A DNA stretch of 64,000 bases, taken from contig JAVJQA010000001.1 of NCBI GenBank assembly GCA_040218045.1, positions 62,001 through 126,000 on the forward strand. Direction: 5' to 3'. Position 1 is the stretch's first letter. Each line of letters starts with the position of its first letter. The notes below the pieces were generated by a model that made no database searches, had not been told where the DNA came from, and was given only the letters and a program-made list of their open reading frames with translations. The translations under genes and the position numbers were made by a program. Source of the DNA: Marinoscillum sp040218045 (GTDB lineage Bacteria > Bacteroidota > Bacteroidia > Cytophagales > Cyclobacteriaceae). Positions 38,101 to 46,860 of the stretch are shown piece after piece.

Positions 38101-38711
38101 CCACCCAGAGACAGGGGAGCAGTGCCTGCAGCCATGATTTTATCAGCTGCGTTAATCGTATTGACCAAGGTTTCCTTTACACCATCAAAGTAAAGCTCCA
38201 CACTTCCGGAAGCCAGGTACTGAAACGTGACATGATGCCACTCACCAGATGCTGAAACGGTAGAAGTGGATTCCCAAAAGGAACCATTCCCGCCGGTAAG
38301 TGTCCCTTGAAGGTTGATGCCAAGTTTATTATTTGCAGAGATTTCCAGAAAAAACTGGCGATTGTTCTCACCACATCCTGTGTCGGCATATTTGGCAACC
38401 AGTATTTCCCGTACGCCAGCTGTAGACCGGTTAAACCATAGGGAAATGGCAAAATTATTCGTTGCATCGAGCTGCTCTCCTAGTTCCATTGTACTGGTGG
38501 TGCCATTAAGGAGTAAGGCTCCTGAAGCTTCGGAATTTCGATCAGTGCCATAAGCTATATCAGTAGACACAGGACTTGTAAATGTTCCGGTAGTATCTAA
38601 GGTAGATCCATCAAAGGGGAAATGTCCTATGAGACTATTTTGGATGTTAACCTGGGCATAAACTGCCATAAATGTTGTCAGGGCAATGACGGTAGTAAGA
38701 ATTCTTTTCAT
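32133..38711 (-). CDS. Giant secreted multidomain surface protein with T9SS sorting domain
   Basis: 2192 residues with a signal peptide (MKRILTTVIALTTFMAVYAQ). In order: a LamG/concanavalin-like domain (about 25-240); a Big_5-like domain; a first FG-GAP/VCBS propeller with many DxDGDGDxD loops (about 350-720); two more Ig-like domains; a second VCBS propeller (about 930-1330); and some seven to eight Ig/cadherin-like repeats marked by NDAP, DPDGD and VTASDGEL sequences. The end, VVYPNPATNSIMVQA then LSGHLLMEG and GVYLIQIQDGD, is a type A T9SS sorting domain. The protein is exported and probably bound to the surface or released, and acts in adhesion or polymer binding; the Asp loops would bind calcium. 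A LytTR/kinase pair lies directly upstream on the same strand. Confidence 0.88.
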   Translation of the reverse strand: MKRILTTVIALTTFMAVYAQVNIQNSLIGHFPFDGSTLDTTGTFTSPVSTDIAYGTDRNSEASGALLLNGTTSTMELGEQLDATNNFAISLWFNRSTAGVREILVAKYADTGCGENNRQFFLEISANNKLGINLQGTLTGGNGSFWESTSTVSASGEWHHVTFQYLASGSVELYFDGVKETLVNTINAADKIMAAGTAPLSLGGAISFARDCIILPFTGLLDDVTIHSRKLNPLEILELSDTEFFILQSATPPTNSTISSAENFTFSFNQNTGTPVAGNFTINSKLKGTLNPTISNNNNQVTFTLSALAPGDEITISVDTSFHNDTDNLSLYQSNVFQYKVETTLANETPVVFSYPAENLFAGSGTDYLATKAVDYDLDGDIDLAATSAAGFLGFFSNDGTGSLTRIGLTNSFSGGTSVEAADLDGDGDIDAIASRVNQISYYRNDGAGVYTLASLLTYLGTGYIKLADLEGDGDLDIVAYTHTTGSGNVSYFLNDGTGAFGTQTVIYTANGIYDVSIGDVDNDFDLDLLVVEEASTPAKGVRLVKNNGNLSFSSSIVKQLPWNNGAFPNGIAHACKLSDLNGDGSLDIVLVSRANSTGTSTLTWYPNDGSGGFGDILAFNQISAYSGSTFNSTINLNTGDVDGDGDQDIVVSMRQGLNRTYLYQNNGDNTFTQQLMGTEYPTSIAGIFPPEIADLSGDGIMDVVFGAAGDIKLFRNLDILTLISSVPANGAIDVANTDDITLTFDLPVDASSVAGNIQLNDSEGAIDFTHAVSANTITISPSEILPSGKSISVVIGNILGTGGEIISAGSGIQFTTYQFKSVANYPLQGQPMVKNDTSIVIDFNLDVFADSVDNESFRVHSHYRPSIPGSFTVSGSRVTFTPDQPFWSNENIKVDLSSKVTSTSGLTLTGHTYFEFFAAASGIAENTLSFKKYDFGTHISGQVNTHTIPFDKDGDGDIDLIYNNLPSGKWHSGTNTDGVGSFDVSNNDFVPTLSINDYFGIIEDFDKNGTLDFHNVTKVASIHQHLFMPGASGATSLKLIQGVNGVSSYASMDVSDYNHDGTNNIFFMSETNQPKFVSSFFDKNGIKTYLASEITGIGTISRPIWLKTFDIDRDGYDDLMLTDYKSGTNAEFQIYLNNQQGGFNLDTAITIANAVYFEPYDMDLDGDLDIVVTNNGRHEFNILVNDGSMRFTSTTISNADANQYGGMLFFAIGDMNLDGLPDIVYESFNNGAVSVLTSTGDLANFNFTNANFSGSNPGVINATFISLADMDNDGDLDIFCGQENSLDGSNQLQPIVILKNNIIQLSEPPVALTGISDLEFDEDNVFDLTLNFDTLFSDPEEDELTYSLTSSTTSIEATIENGQTIHIVPIANYSGTSTVSLIASDGAGIARIDITVIVNPVNDAPHGKDTTVLINEDINYIFQTDDFEINDVDSPLQALAELQIVSLPSVGSLQLEGVVISVGAVISPSQINAVVYSPGENGNGLAYDSFTFKVSDGVVYAELANIFTFDVNPVNDAPEFLLDESVIARAKNFGTETISLTDLSPENESDQTIIYSMTPSSVSFATVTIDPATGALTISSLTDQVGEVELTITADDGQASNNTYSSTLTFTVIDNLAPIASAEIDDVTLEEDSAPFTLVSDLSAIFSDPDGDALTFSTSSSEQGLVASVDANQGVIIELATNFFGSAMVTVSASDGSLTTSLEVTIAVTGINDAPILSNPTTDQQATEGIPFVLPYPENNFTDPDGDVVSIAEVSIEGLNGTTGSWLNYSFETRVFSGTPNQSNVGTTHVILTASDGELTTTDQYFVIVADVNSAPVVMNQLSVTMNEDEAALDIDLNTIFFDEDGDILTFAIANETGESSLVFPTLTNNTLTLSPMLDAFGSVSIMVSASDGRSESPTFYMIPVFILSVNDAPVLDIPVDDFTIFQDESFSFVLPSNQFYDVESEALNISVTFTASWLTYGSNEGKESGSFFGTPTASDLGSYEITVTASDGELSVEDRFLITVLATNNSPTSISLSSSTINEGESSPQTVGVLTTTDPDVEDAHTYMLVNREGTVTDNAQFMITNTDEVFELKFTGVANFDTRSTYLVAIQSIDLAGASIIQEFTITVNPEIILGEKANTIVVYPNPATNSIMVQAKQGKVLIYDLSGHLLMEGPINKKISLEGLDNGVYLIQIQDGDNTITKRLIKQN

Positions 38712-38856
38712 GTGCGGATTTATTTATTGAAGGTCAAAAATGATTCGATAAAGAATCCGCAAGAGTGTCTTTTTAGAAGCCGCATACTGTCACCAAGAAT
38801 TCGCAGTGGAAAACTGAGAATATGTAATAGCCAGATAGGACTATATTGAGAAAATC

Positions 38857-39597
38857 TTACAACGATTCAAGAGCCTTCATCAGGGAGTCTCTCTTCCTTG
38901 TAGAAACGGGTAGTTGACTGCCGTCTTTCATGAGTACGCTTCCTCCGTCACGTTTGTCGAAGTGGTCAAAGAAGTGAAGGTTAATCAGGTGAGACTGATG
39001 GCACCTGAAAAAATCTAAATCATTAAAGAGTGTTTCGTATTCCTTGAGCGTGGTTGATACAAGGATTTTTCTGTTTTGTGTGAGGTAGAACCGGGTATAA
39101 TTGTCGTCAGATTCACAGCGGATGATTTCGTGAATACTGACCAAATAGACCTTTTCTGAATCCTTTAAGATGATCCTTTTAATTTTTTTTGTTTTTAGGT
39201 TGGATTCGAGTGCTTTAAGATTGAGGCCGTAGATTTCATTTTCATGATTACTGATTGCTTTTTCTACAGCCCTGATTAAATCATCCGGATCCAGAGGTTT
39301 CAATATGTAATCTATTGCTGAAAATTTGAAGGCTTTGACCGCATACTCATTGTGACCGGTGATGAAAATTACTGAAAAGGAGTGATCCTTTACCGCATGG
39401 ATAATATCAAATCCGAGTCCATCTTTCATCTCAATGTCAAGAAATGCCAAATCAGGCTTGAGATTTTTGATTAGTGCAATGCCGGATTTTACCCCATCTG
39501 CCTGACCAATGACCTCAACATCAGGACAGTAAATAGATAAAAGTGTAAGAGTGGATTCTCTCAGTGAAGATTCATCATCAACAATAACCGCACGCAT
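38857..39597 (-). CDS. LytTR-family response regulator
   Basis: 246 residues. The receiver domain (1-120) has the acidic pocket (VDDES) and phospho-acceptor Asp in LAFLDIEMKDGLGF, plus Thr/Lys switch residues (FITGHN, YILKPLD). A LytTR DNA-binding domain follows (about 140-245, RCESDDNYTRFYLTQNRKIL, and RCHQSHLINLHF). It follows the sensor kinase gene by 30 bases and precedes the giant surface-protein gene by 145 bases on the same strand, which makes that gene a candidate target. Confidence 0.9.
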   Translation of the reverse strand: MRAVIVDDESSLRESTLTLLSIYCPDVEVIGQADGVKSGIALIKNLKPDLAFLDIEMKDGLGFDIIHAVKDHSFSVIFITGHNEYAVKAFKFSAIDYILKPLDPDDLIRAVEKAISNHENEIYGLNLKALESNLKTKKIKRIILKDSEKVYLVSIHEIIRCESDDNYTRFYLTQNRKILVSTTLKEYETLFNDLDFFRCHQSHLINLHFFDHFDKRDGGSVLMKDGSQLPVSTRKRDSLMKALESL

Positions 39598-39627
39598 CTG
39601 GTAAATCTATCGCTAAAACGTTAATCT

Positions 39628-42531
39628 TCAGAACTGTGCTGGAATAATTACGCTAACAATTGTTCCTTTCTTATCCAATCTGTCGTTGACAGATAAGGTG
39701 AAATCTTCTTTGAATCTGCTTCTCAGCAATGACAATCTTTCCTGGGTAATTTTGGTGGCAAGAGAATTATGCTTTCCAGTAGTTTTATTTTCCACTTTTA
39801 GGCCTAATCCATTATCTATGATGTCAACCTGAATCCTGTGGTCGATGGATGAAAAGGAGATCAGTATTTCTCCTGGGTAGTTTATTTCTTTTAATCCATG
39901 TTCTATCGCATTTTCAACAAAGGGCTGGGCAAAAAGAGGAGGAATCCGAATGAAGGAAGGGTCAATCTTTTCATCAACAGAAATGGTGAAATCAAAGGTC
40001 CCAAAACGGAATTGTTGAATCTGCAGGTAATTATTGAGCATGTTTACTTCCTCCTGAACAGTGATAAATTCCTGGCGACTGTGCTCTAAGATTTGCCTCA
40101 TCAGTTTGGCAAACTTTGAGAGGAAAGAAACAGATTCTTTGATATTTCCCTTTAGAATGTAGTTTTGAACTGAGGCCAAAGCATTGAAAATAAAGTGCGG
40201 ATTCATCTGGAGATTTAGAGCTGACAGACTCACTTCCTGTAAGCTTCGTTCCAGCTTGTTCCGGCGGTTAATATTCCGGATTCTTAGAATAAAGGCACTA
40301 CTGACAAGAGCAATAACGCTCAGTAAAACCAAAACAATAAACCACCAGCGTTGCCAGTATGGTTTGCTAATTTCAAACGAGTGCGTAACTGCCCTTCTGC
40401 TCAGTACTCCATCTTCATTGACAGACATAGCTTCGAAAGTGTACTCACCAGGGGGTAATGTGAAAAAGGTGATCTCATTGTTGGTGCCAGAGACTGATCT
40501 CCATTCGTCATCAACACCAAGGAGCCTATATTGATAGGAGAATTTTCCCTCACTTCTCAATGCGATCCCCGAAAGTTTGAAGGTTACATTGTTTCGATCA
40601 TAAGAAAATTCAGCAGATTGATCAAGATTTTGTGAAATACCCATTACATCAAACTCGTCAAGGTAAATCAGGGGTTTAGAATCGTTGAATCCACTAAAGT
40701 TTTTTTGAAGTACCACGAGACCTTTCAGGGTGCTGATCCAGATTTTATTTTCAGTGACCACCACATCTGTGATTTCGTCTGTTGGCAGACCATCTTGTTC
40801 ATTGAAAAACCGAGAAGAACCATCGTTTAAATCTGTAACCTGCAAACCTTTATTGGTGCCTAAATAGAGAAGATTATCTTCTGTTCGAATCACCCGACAG
40901 AAGTTGCTGACCAAACCTTCATTGATGGTTTTATTCTGGACAATTGCGGTGTCCAGCACTTTGAATAGACCCTGGCGTATGGTACTTATCCAAAATGCCT
41001 GATCAGCAGTCTGAGCAAAAGAAAGTGCGATAATCGGTTGACCGTTCGGACTCCTAAGCTCATATGACTCCCCATTTTGATAATAAAACAAGCCATCATT
41101 GTATCCGATCCATATCCGATCATGAGGTCGGTCAACAAATGCGCTGTACGCTCGCTGATCTCTTAGTTGAAGCTTGTTTCCTACATCCGCCGCGTTATAG
41201 AAAAGGTTTTTTGGGGTCGTCTGGGGTTTGTGCTTTAGGGTAGGGTTTGTGACTAAATATGCGCCGTCCCCTGCGGCAATGGCTAAAATATCATCGCTAT
41301 ATCTGGCAATGTCTTTAGGGGTAACTCCACCATAGTATGAGCTTATTGGTTCACCTCCATCAAATTCATAAACCTGTGACTCCAGAATGACCCGATTGCT
41401 CTTTTCATCAAAAAATATGCACTCGGTATCACCCGCGGACGTATGATATCTCGTGATGATTTCACCCCGCTCATTTATCAAATAGGACTCAAGACCATTT
41501 GTTGCCGCTATGATGTTATTGGCGCCATCTTTACTTAGATGCATCACCTGATCATAGAACAAATTGGAGTTTTTCTGGTCATAAATTAAAGTTTGCTCGT
41601 CATACATTACAAACAAACCATTACCAATAGTACTAAACCAGTAGTTGCCTTCATGATCCTGTAAAAAGTCTGAGACAAAATTGCCATTGAGTAGTAATAA
41701 GCCATTATTTAACAATTGAGAATTGTTTTCATAACAGATAGCTCCATCAGTACTCAAAATCCAAGTACGGCCTTTGCTGTCTTTTGCCAGATCAATAATT
41801 CTGGCTTTTATCATCTTGCTTAACTGATCAAAGCTGTCCATAAGGGTTCCTTTACTCACCTGCTGGATTTTCTGATCAAGTGCATTTATTAAATATACAG
41901 TGGTATCAACTATGCTTATTTTGTGTGCGATCTCAATAGGATAATCCCTGATGAAAGTCGAATCGTATTCGTTCAGTTTTGTGGTTTCTAAGATCCAGAT
42001 ATGATTTCGATGATCGGCAATAAAACGACTGTTGTTATTGATATCTACGGATAAGCTAATATCCAATTTTTTCCAACTAGTAAAGGATGAATCGGAGGTG
42101 TAAAAGTCGTCTGTTAGGACAAGAAGTCTACCATCATTTAGCAGGTCAAACCCTTTTAGTGGTTTGTTAGATTGGGGTAGTGTTATGCTAGAAATGGAAT
42201 CACTCTCCATAACAAAGAGTTGATTGCTAAAATTCTTGAAGAAAATCCGACCGAGTTTGTCTTTTTTAAGGTTGTCCACAGAACTTCCAAGGCTGTTAGG
42301 TGCTTCGAATAATTTGAAATGAATGCCATCATATTTGCATAAGCCTGCAGCAGTGCCCAACCATATATAACCTCGATCATCCTGTATGATGCTGTAAATG
42401 GTTGAGCTTGGTAATCCTTCTTTGGAAGTAAGATGTCTTAAATAAGGGCTTTGGCATACAGATGTATACCAGCTAAGCAGGCCAAAACTCAGCATAAAGG
42501 CAGCCTTATAGGCTCTGGAAATTCGCTTCAT
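39628..42531 (-). CDS. Sensor histidine kinase with beta-propeller sensor (LytS-type kinase core)
   Basis: 967 residues. A signal sequence is followed by a two-bladed set of 'two-component regulator propeller' repeats (SIIQDDRGYIWLGTAAGLCK, DLAKDSKGRTWILSTDGAIC, FLQDHEGNYWFSTIGNGLFV and others to about 620), a Y_Y_Y domain ending in TLPPGEYTFEAMSVNEDG (about 640-720), one membrane helix (about 733-755) and a His_kinase core with the phospho-acceptor in LNLQMNPHFIFNALASVQNY, then an ATPase N-box QPFVENAIEHGLKE. It senses a periplasmic signal and phosphorylates the adjacent LytTR regulator. Confidence 0.9.
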   Translation of the reverse strand: MKRISRAYKAAFMLSFGLLSWYTSVCQSPYLRHLTSKEGLPSSTIYSIIQDDRGYIWLGTAAGLCKYDGIHFKLFEAPNSLGSSVDNLKKDKLGRIFFKNFSNQLFVMESDSISSITLPQSNKPLKGFDLLNDGRLLVLTDDFYTSDSSFTSWKKLDISLSVDINNNSRFIADHRNHIWILETTKLNEYDSTFIRDYPIEIAHKISIVDTTVYLINALDQKIQQVSKGTLMDSFDQLSKMIKARIIDLAKDSKGRTWILSTDGAICYENNSQLLNNGLLLLNGNFVSDFLQDHEGNYWFSTIGNGLFVMYDEQTLIYDQKNSNLFYDQVMHLSKDGANNIIAATNGLESYLINERGEIITRYHTSAGDTECIFFDEKSNRVILESQVYEFDGGEPISSYYGGVTPKDIARYSDDILAIAAGDGAYLVTNPTLKHKPQTTPKNLFYNAADVGNKLQLRDQRAYSAFVDRPHDRIWIGYNDGLFYYQNGESYELRSPNGQPIIALSFAQTADQAFWISTIRQGLFKVLDTAIVQNKTINEGLVSNFCRVIRTEDNLLYLGTNKGLQVTDLNDGSSRFFNEQDGLPTDEITDVVVTENKIWISTLKGLVVLQKNFSGFNDSKPLIYLDEFDVMGISQNLDQSAEFSYDRNNVTFKLSGIALRSEGKFSYQYRLLGVDDEWRSVSGTNNEITFFTLPPGEYTFEAMSVNEDGVLSRRAVTHSFEISKPYWQRWWFIVLVLLSVIALVSSAFILRIRNINRRNKLERSLQEVSLSALNLQMNPHFIFNALASVQNYILKGNIKESVSFLSKFAKLMRQILEHSRQEFITVQEEVNMLNNYLQIQQFRFGTFDFTISVDEKIDPSFIRIPPLFAQPFVENAIEHGLKEINYPGEILISFSSIDHRIQVDIIDNGLGLKVENKTTGKHNSLATKITQERLSLLRSRFKEDFTLSVNDRLDKKGTIVSVIIPAQF

Positions 42532-42595
42532 TTGACCTTAAGGTTCTCACCTTCTTAGTTTAAAACGGTTATAATTTAGCCTGAGCTCGTATTGT

Positions 42596-44002
42596 TTAGT
42601 CTTGCCTTAACTCTCCTTCACTGCTTGCAATCAAGGTAGCTACCGTGGCATCACCAGTTACATTCACTACGGTTCTGCACATATCTAAGATTCGATCAAC
42701 AGGGAAGATGATAGCGATCCAGGCAGGGTTAAGACCCACCGACTGCAGCACTATGATCATCATCACCAGGCCAGCACTTGGAACCGCTGCAGCTCCGATG
42801 GATGCAAGCGAAGCAGTAAGCACAATGGTAAGCTGCTGACCTAATGTTAGATCAACCAAATGCATCTGGGCTAAAAACACTACAGCAACGGCCTGATAGA
42901 GACTTGTGCCATCCATGTTTACGGTTGCTCCAATCGGCAAAACAAAGCTTGCCACATTTTTTGAAACGCCCATATTCTCTTCCACACATTCCATTGTAAC
43001 CGGGAGTGTGGCTGCACTAGAGCTGGTAGAGAAGGCTAAAAACTGGGCTGGTGAAAAGTTCCTAAAGAATTTCTTATAATTGAGATTTTTGATAAATAAC
43101 ACCCCGATTAGTGGATAAAACACGAAAATCATAAATGCCAAACCAATTAGGAGTGTGACTGAATAGGAGCCCAATCCTTTGAAAATCTCAAAGACTTCAG
43201 CAGGTGAATCTGCCATTTTTGCAATGACGCCTGCCAGTAACGCAAACACAAAGAATGGTGCAGCTTGCATCACAATATCCACCATTTTCAGGAACACGTC
43301 ATTCGCTCCATTGATGAATTCAATGACAGGTTTTGCGCTCTCTGCTGGAATCAAGACGAGTGTAATCCCAAAGAAAAGAGCGAAGAAAATCACCTGGAGC
43401 ATCAACTTGTTGTTTGAAATACTTTCGATGATATTTTCAGGAACCATATCCACCACAAACTGCAAGGGAGGTGAATCTTTGGTTTCTTCTGCAGCTGCCA
43501 TTTTATCTGACACATCAGCCTTTGGAGCGGTATAATTAGGGTCATTGGTTACCACAGCCACCGCATCAGCATACTGAGGGTCATTTAAGAAATCCTTATT
43601 GTCTTTAGGTTTTACTCCGGTAGTTTCATTTACCCAGAGCTCATAAGAAATGCGGTTTTTAACTCGCTGGTCATTGTCTATATAGTCTCCAGGTTTGATC
43701 ATATTGACCAGAAAAAGACCAATAGCCACAGCAGTAACCGTAGTGACCATATAGATAGCCAGGGTTTTCGCTCCCATGCGACCCAGCTTGGTAATATCAC
43801 TCAATCCGGAAACACCACTAATAATTGAGAATAGAACCAGTGGTACAGCTATGAACTTCAATAATCGGATGAATATGGTACCGAATGGATCAATCCAGTT
43901 GATGGTGAATTCGTTCCAGCCCAGCGCACTAGAGATAAAGGCGTAGATAACGCCCAGGATCAGGCCAATGATTATCTTAACGTGGAGGGGTAGTTTCTTC
44001 AT
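42596..44002 (-). CDS. Dicarboxylate/amino acid:cation symporter (DAACS family)
   Basis: 468 residues. Hallmarks are the serine-rich hairpin FSTSSSAATLPVTMECVEEN, the NMDGT motif (GATVNMDGTSLYQAVAVVFL) and the C-terminal MCRTVVNVTGDATVATLI. It imports glutamate, aspartate or C4-dicarboxylates with Na+ or H+. The loop after the third helix (about residues 115-180) is long and polar, longer than in GltP. It is about 65 bases upstream of the kinase gene on the same strand but need not be functionally linked. Confidence 0.9.
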   Translation of the reverse strand: MKKLPLHVKIIIGLILGVIYAFISSALGWNEFTINWIDPFGTIFIRLLKFIAVPLVLFSIISGVSGLSDITKLGRMGAKTLAIYMVTTVTAVAIGLFLVNMIKPGDYIDNDQRVKNRISYELWVNETTGVKPKDNKDFLNDPQYADAVAVVTNDPNYTAPKADVSDKMAAAEETKDSPPLQFVVDMVPENIIESISNNKLMLQVIFFALFFGITLVLIPAESAKPVIEFINGANDVFLKMVDIVMQAAPFFVFALLAGVIAKMADSPAEVFEIFKGLGSYSVTLLIGLAFMIFVFYPLIGVLFIKNLNYKKFFRNFSPAQFLAFSTSSSAATLPVTMECVEENMGVSKNVASFVLPIGATVNMDGTSLYQAVAVVFLAQMHLVDLTLGQQLTIVLTASLASIGAAAVPSAGLVMMIIVLQSVGLNPAWIAIIFPVDRILDMCRTVVNVTGDATVATLIASSEGELRQD

Positions 44003-44036
44003 AGCATTTGAATCTTCCTGTGTCTTGATGACTTGG

Positions 44037-45119
44037 TTAATCTTGTAATTTATTGGTTCTTGCGATCAAATAGAAATCAGCGATTACCAGTGCAGACATG
44101 GCTTCAACAATTGGTACTGCTCGAGGGACTACACAAGGGTCGTGACGTCCTTTGCCTGATACTGTAGTGGCATTTCCGTCCTTATCAATGCTGTCCTGAT
44201 CTTGCATAATAGTCGCTACAGGTTTGAATGCCACGTTGAAGTAGATGTCTTGCCCATTGGAAATACCGCCCTGAATTCCTCCAGAGTAATTGGTTTTCGT
44301 TTTCACTACACCATCTTCAGTGTAGAAGGCGTCATTGTGTAATGAACCACGCATCTTAATTCCTTCAAAACCGCTACCATACTCAAATCCTTTTACTGCA
44401 TTGATACTCAGCATGGCCTTACCAAGTTCCGCATGAAGTTTATCGAACACCGGTTCACCCAACCCGGTAGGCACCCCTTTGATCACTCCGGTAACCACTC
44501 CACCTACCGTATCCTGATCTTTTCGTACCTGATCAATGTAGTCATACATTTTCTGAGCCATTGTTTCATCAGGGCACCTTACGGCATTGGATTCTGTTTT
44601 GGATAAATCCAGATCAGTGTAATTTTTATCTAAAGTAAGCTCACCTACCTGAGACACATAGGCATGAAATGAAATTCCGAATTCCTTTAGCATTAGTTTG
44701 GCTATAGCACCAGCAGCTACCCGAGCGGCAGTTTCACGTGCTGAGCTTCTTCCTCCACCACGATAATCACGCACTCCATATTTGGTTTCATATGTGTAAT
44801 CGGCGTGAGAGGGACGGAATTTCTCTGCTATGTGACTGTAATCTTTGCTTTTTTGATCTTTATTACGAATCAACAAGGCTATAGGTGTGCCAGTTGATTT
44901 GCCTTCAAAAATCCCACTCAATATTTCAACCTCATCCTCTTCTTTTCTTTGGGTGACAATTTTGGATTGGCCTGGCTTTCTCCTTGCGAGTTCTGATTGT
45001 ACAAACTCCATATCGATGGCAATGCCCGCCGGACATCCATTGATAGTTACGCCGATTGCAGCGCCATGTGATTCACCGAAGGTGGTAATGCTAAATATCT
45101 TTCCGAATATATTCCCCAT
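44037..45119 (-). CDS. aroC: Chorismate synthase
   Basis: 360 residues. Signatures are GESHGAAIGVTINGCPAG at the start, ELARRKPGQSKIVTQRKE, RPSHADYTYETKYGVRDYRG, then GGGRSSARETAARVAAGAIA, and GKGRHDPCVVPRAVPIVEAM near the end. It converts 5-enolpyruvylshikimate 3-phosphate to chorismate using reduced FMN. No other shikimate genes are near. A terminator for the upstream BatD gene lies 30 bases before its start. Confidence 0.96.
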   Translation of the reverse strand: MGNIFGKIFSITTFGESHGAAIGVTINGCPAGIAIDMEFVQSELARRKPGQSKIVTQRKEEDEVEILSGIFEGKSTGTPIALLIRNKDQKSKDYSHIAEKFRPSHADYTYETKYGVRDYRGGGRSSARETAARVAAGAIAKLMLKEFGISFHAYVSQVGELTLDKNYTDLDLSKTESNAVRCPDETMAQKMYDYIDQVRKDQDTVGGVVTGVIKGVPTGLGEPVFDKLHAELGKAMLSINAVKGFEYGSGFEGIKMRGSLHNDAFYTEDGVVKTKTNYSGGIQGGISNGQDIYFNVAFKPVATIMQDQDSIDKDGNATTVSGKGRHDPCVVPRAVPIVEAMSALVIADFYLIARTNKLQD

Positions 45120-45148
45120 GAGTACCTCATTAACTAGGTCAAAATAAA

Positions 45149-45174
45149 AACCTCAAAAATTGCTTTTCGAGGTT
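45149..45174 (-). terminator. Rho-independent terminator after the batD gene
   Basis: On the minus strand the stem AACCTCGAAAA / TTTTTGAGGTT (one mismatch) with loop GCAA is followed by TTTATTTTG. It separates batD from aroC. Confidence 0.75.
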
Positions 45175-45266
45175 CAAAGGCATTCACAAAGATATTCCCA
45201 TTTCCTTGCGATGTGCTATGTTTTTAGAGGATTTTGAGCATCTCATTAAGTGATCAGGAGATTAAC

Positions 45267-46715
45267 CTACTTCTTAATAAAGATGAATGCACTGAGTGCG
45301 ATCATCACCAGGATAAAAATATTGGTGAATATGGTCAACCATGAGCTCTCGTTAAGACTGGCAAGTTTGTTGTTTTTAAACTCTATGCCATCATAGAAAG
45401 AGCCCATGTCATTAGACAAGATGTACTCATTCTTTCGGCTGTCTCCAGAGACACTTAATACTTGCTGTGAACGCAATGTGTCGTACTTTTCTGTTTCCGG
45501 GTTAAAAAAGACCCATCCAAAATAATCACCAAGTTTGTATTGACCTGGTTCGTTTGGTATGCCGTAGTAGCTAAAACTCTTCGTGCCACGTACTCTGCCG
45601 TTAGATCTGGTGATGTCCTGTTTTACATTAGGAGCATAAAAATCAAAAGCATCAGTGGTTGGTAATTTTGGTTCTTCCAAAGCACTGATATTTCCTTCTC
45701 CCATGATGTTGAAAGTGTAATTGAAACTTTCGCCTGTTTTTAGATCAAGGCTATTGATTTTCTCGGCAAGTTGATAATCACCAACAGCCACTTGTTCCCT
45801 GAGTGGGTGCGGTGGTAGTTCTTTTACCACTACCTGCTTTGCCTTGGAATAAAAGGTTTCAAAATCCTCTTTTCTATTCCTGCCGAAAAACGAGGGATTT
45901 TTGGCCACTTTATATTTGATCAGCTTTAGGCCAACTGGCGGAAATTGAATTTTGTCAACGTTTAATGGATAGAACGTAGCCTGGTAAATCCGATACTGTG
46001 TGTATGCCCGGTTGTTGATGGTCACGGGCTGCCCGTTGATATTATCAATATTGAAATTTTCTTCCCAACAATTAGAAGGTTTGATGTCTTTGACAATATC
46101 AGTGATTTGTTTACCCAGATCATAAAATCTCATGTCAGCCCTGTTGGACTCTGCTACATAAAATGCCAGGGTAGTCGTAAACCCTTCTCCAACAAACACA
46201 TCCTGCTTATCCGTGGTGAGCGCAAGAAACGCGTCTGCTTCTACATCGATGAATTCCGTAGGTTCGCTATCTCTGTTTCGAAAGGTATCAAAAGGATCAC
46301 CAAAAGGGTCGGTGGAGCGCCTTTGCTGCTGTTGTGCAGCAGGACCCACGGTAATCTGAAAACCAGAAGCCGAAATTTCTTCACCATTTACATTCATGGT
46401 GAAAGCTGGAACAGTGAACTTACCTTCTCTTGTGGGCTGATAATTTTGTGTAATGCTTTGAGATGAAGTCATTCTACCATTCACAATACTGGTGGAGGTA
46501 GAGGAGGAAGTGCCTCTTTTGACGAATCCATCTATGTCAGGGAAAGGGCTGTAGTTTTTTAACCGCTCATTCTCCACAGAAAGAGTGATTTTGAAGTATT
46601 GGTTAAGTGCCAGATCAGTTGTACCCAATTCAAGCTTTTTCTCCTGTGCAAAGAGGTTGTTGAGAAAAAGTAAAATAAAGCAACAACCTAACCCTATTAC
46701 TCTCGTACTTATCAT
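45267..46715 (-). CDS. batD: BatD-family protein
   Basis: 482 residues, somewhat shorter than many BatD proteins. A signal sequence precedes Ig-like beta domains (SQSITQNYQPTREGKFTVPA, YRIYQATFYPLNVDKIQFPP, NYTFNIMGEGNISALEEPKL), and a single membrane helix is at the C-terminus (IFTNIFILVMIALSAFIFIKK region). BatD usually sits in a batABCDE operon with von Willebrand proteins; here it stands alone between aroC and a small gene. The role in envelope stress or aerotolerance is known only loosely for the family. Confidence 0.82.
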   Translation of the reverse strand: MISTRVIGLGCCFILLFLNNLFAQEKKLELGTTDLALNQYFKITLSVENERLKNYSPFPDIDGFVKRGTSSSTSTSIVNGRMTSSQSITQNYQPTREGKFTVPAFTMNVNGEEISASGFQITVGPAAQQQQRRSTDPFGDPFDTFRNRDSEPTEFIDVEADAFLALTTDKQDVFVGEGFTTTLAFYVAESNRADMRFYDLGKQITDIVKDIKPSNCWEENFNIDNINGQPVTINNRAYTQYRIYQATFYPLNVDKIQFPPVGLKLIKYKVAKNPSFFGRNRKEDFETFYSKAKQVVVKELPPHPLREQVAVGDYQLAEKINSLDLKTGESFNYTFNIMGEGNISALEEPKLPTTDAFDFYAPNVKQDITRSNGRVRGTKSFSYYGIPNEPGQYKLGDYFGWVFFNPETEKYDTLRSQQVLSVSGDSRKNEYILSNDMGSFYDGIEFKNNKLASLNESSWLTIFTNIFILVMIALSAFIFIKK

Positions 46716-46860
46716 AAGTTAAATAATGAAATCGATTGCAAATTGTGGTCGAAAACCTAGCATTAAAGCTATTAATTGTTTAACTTTTCGGTAACGACGT
46801 TTTCAAAGGAAAACGACAAATTTACATCATTAGTTAACCCTTTAACAAAATTTTACATTT

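Noticed and set aside
32289..38553. Several plus-strand frames inside the giant surface-protein gene
   Set aside because: They mirror the repetitive Asp/Gly/Ser codon use of the real gene and have no domains.
46107..46466. 119-codon plus-strand frame inside the batD gene
   Set aside because: Shadow of batD with no recognisable features.
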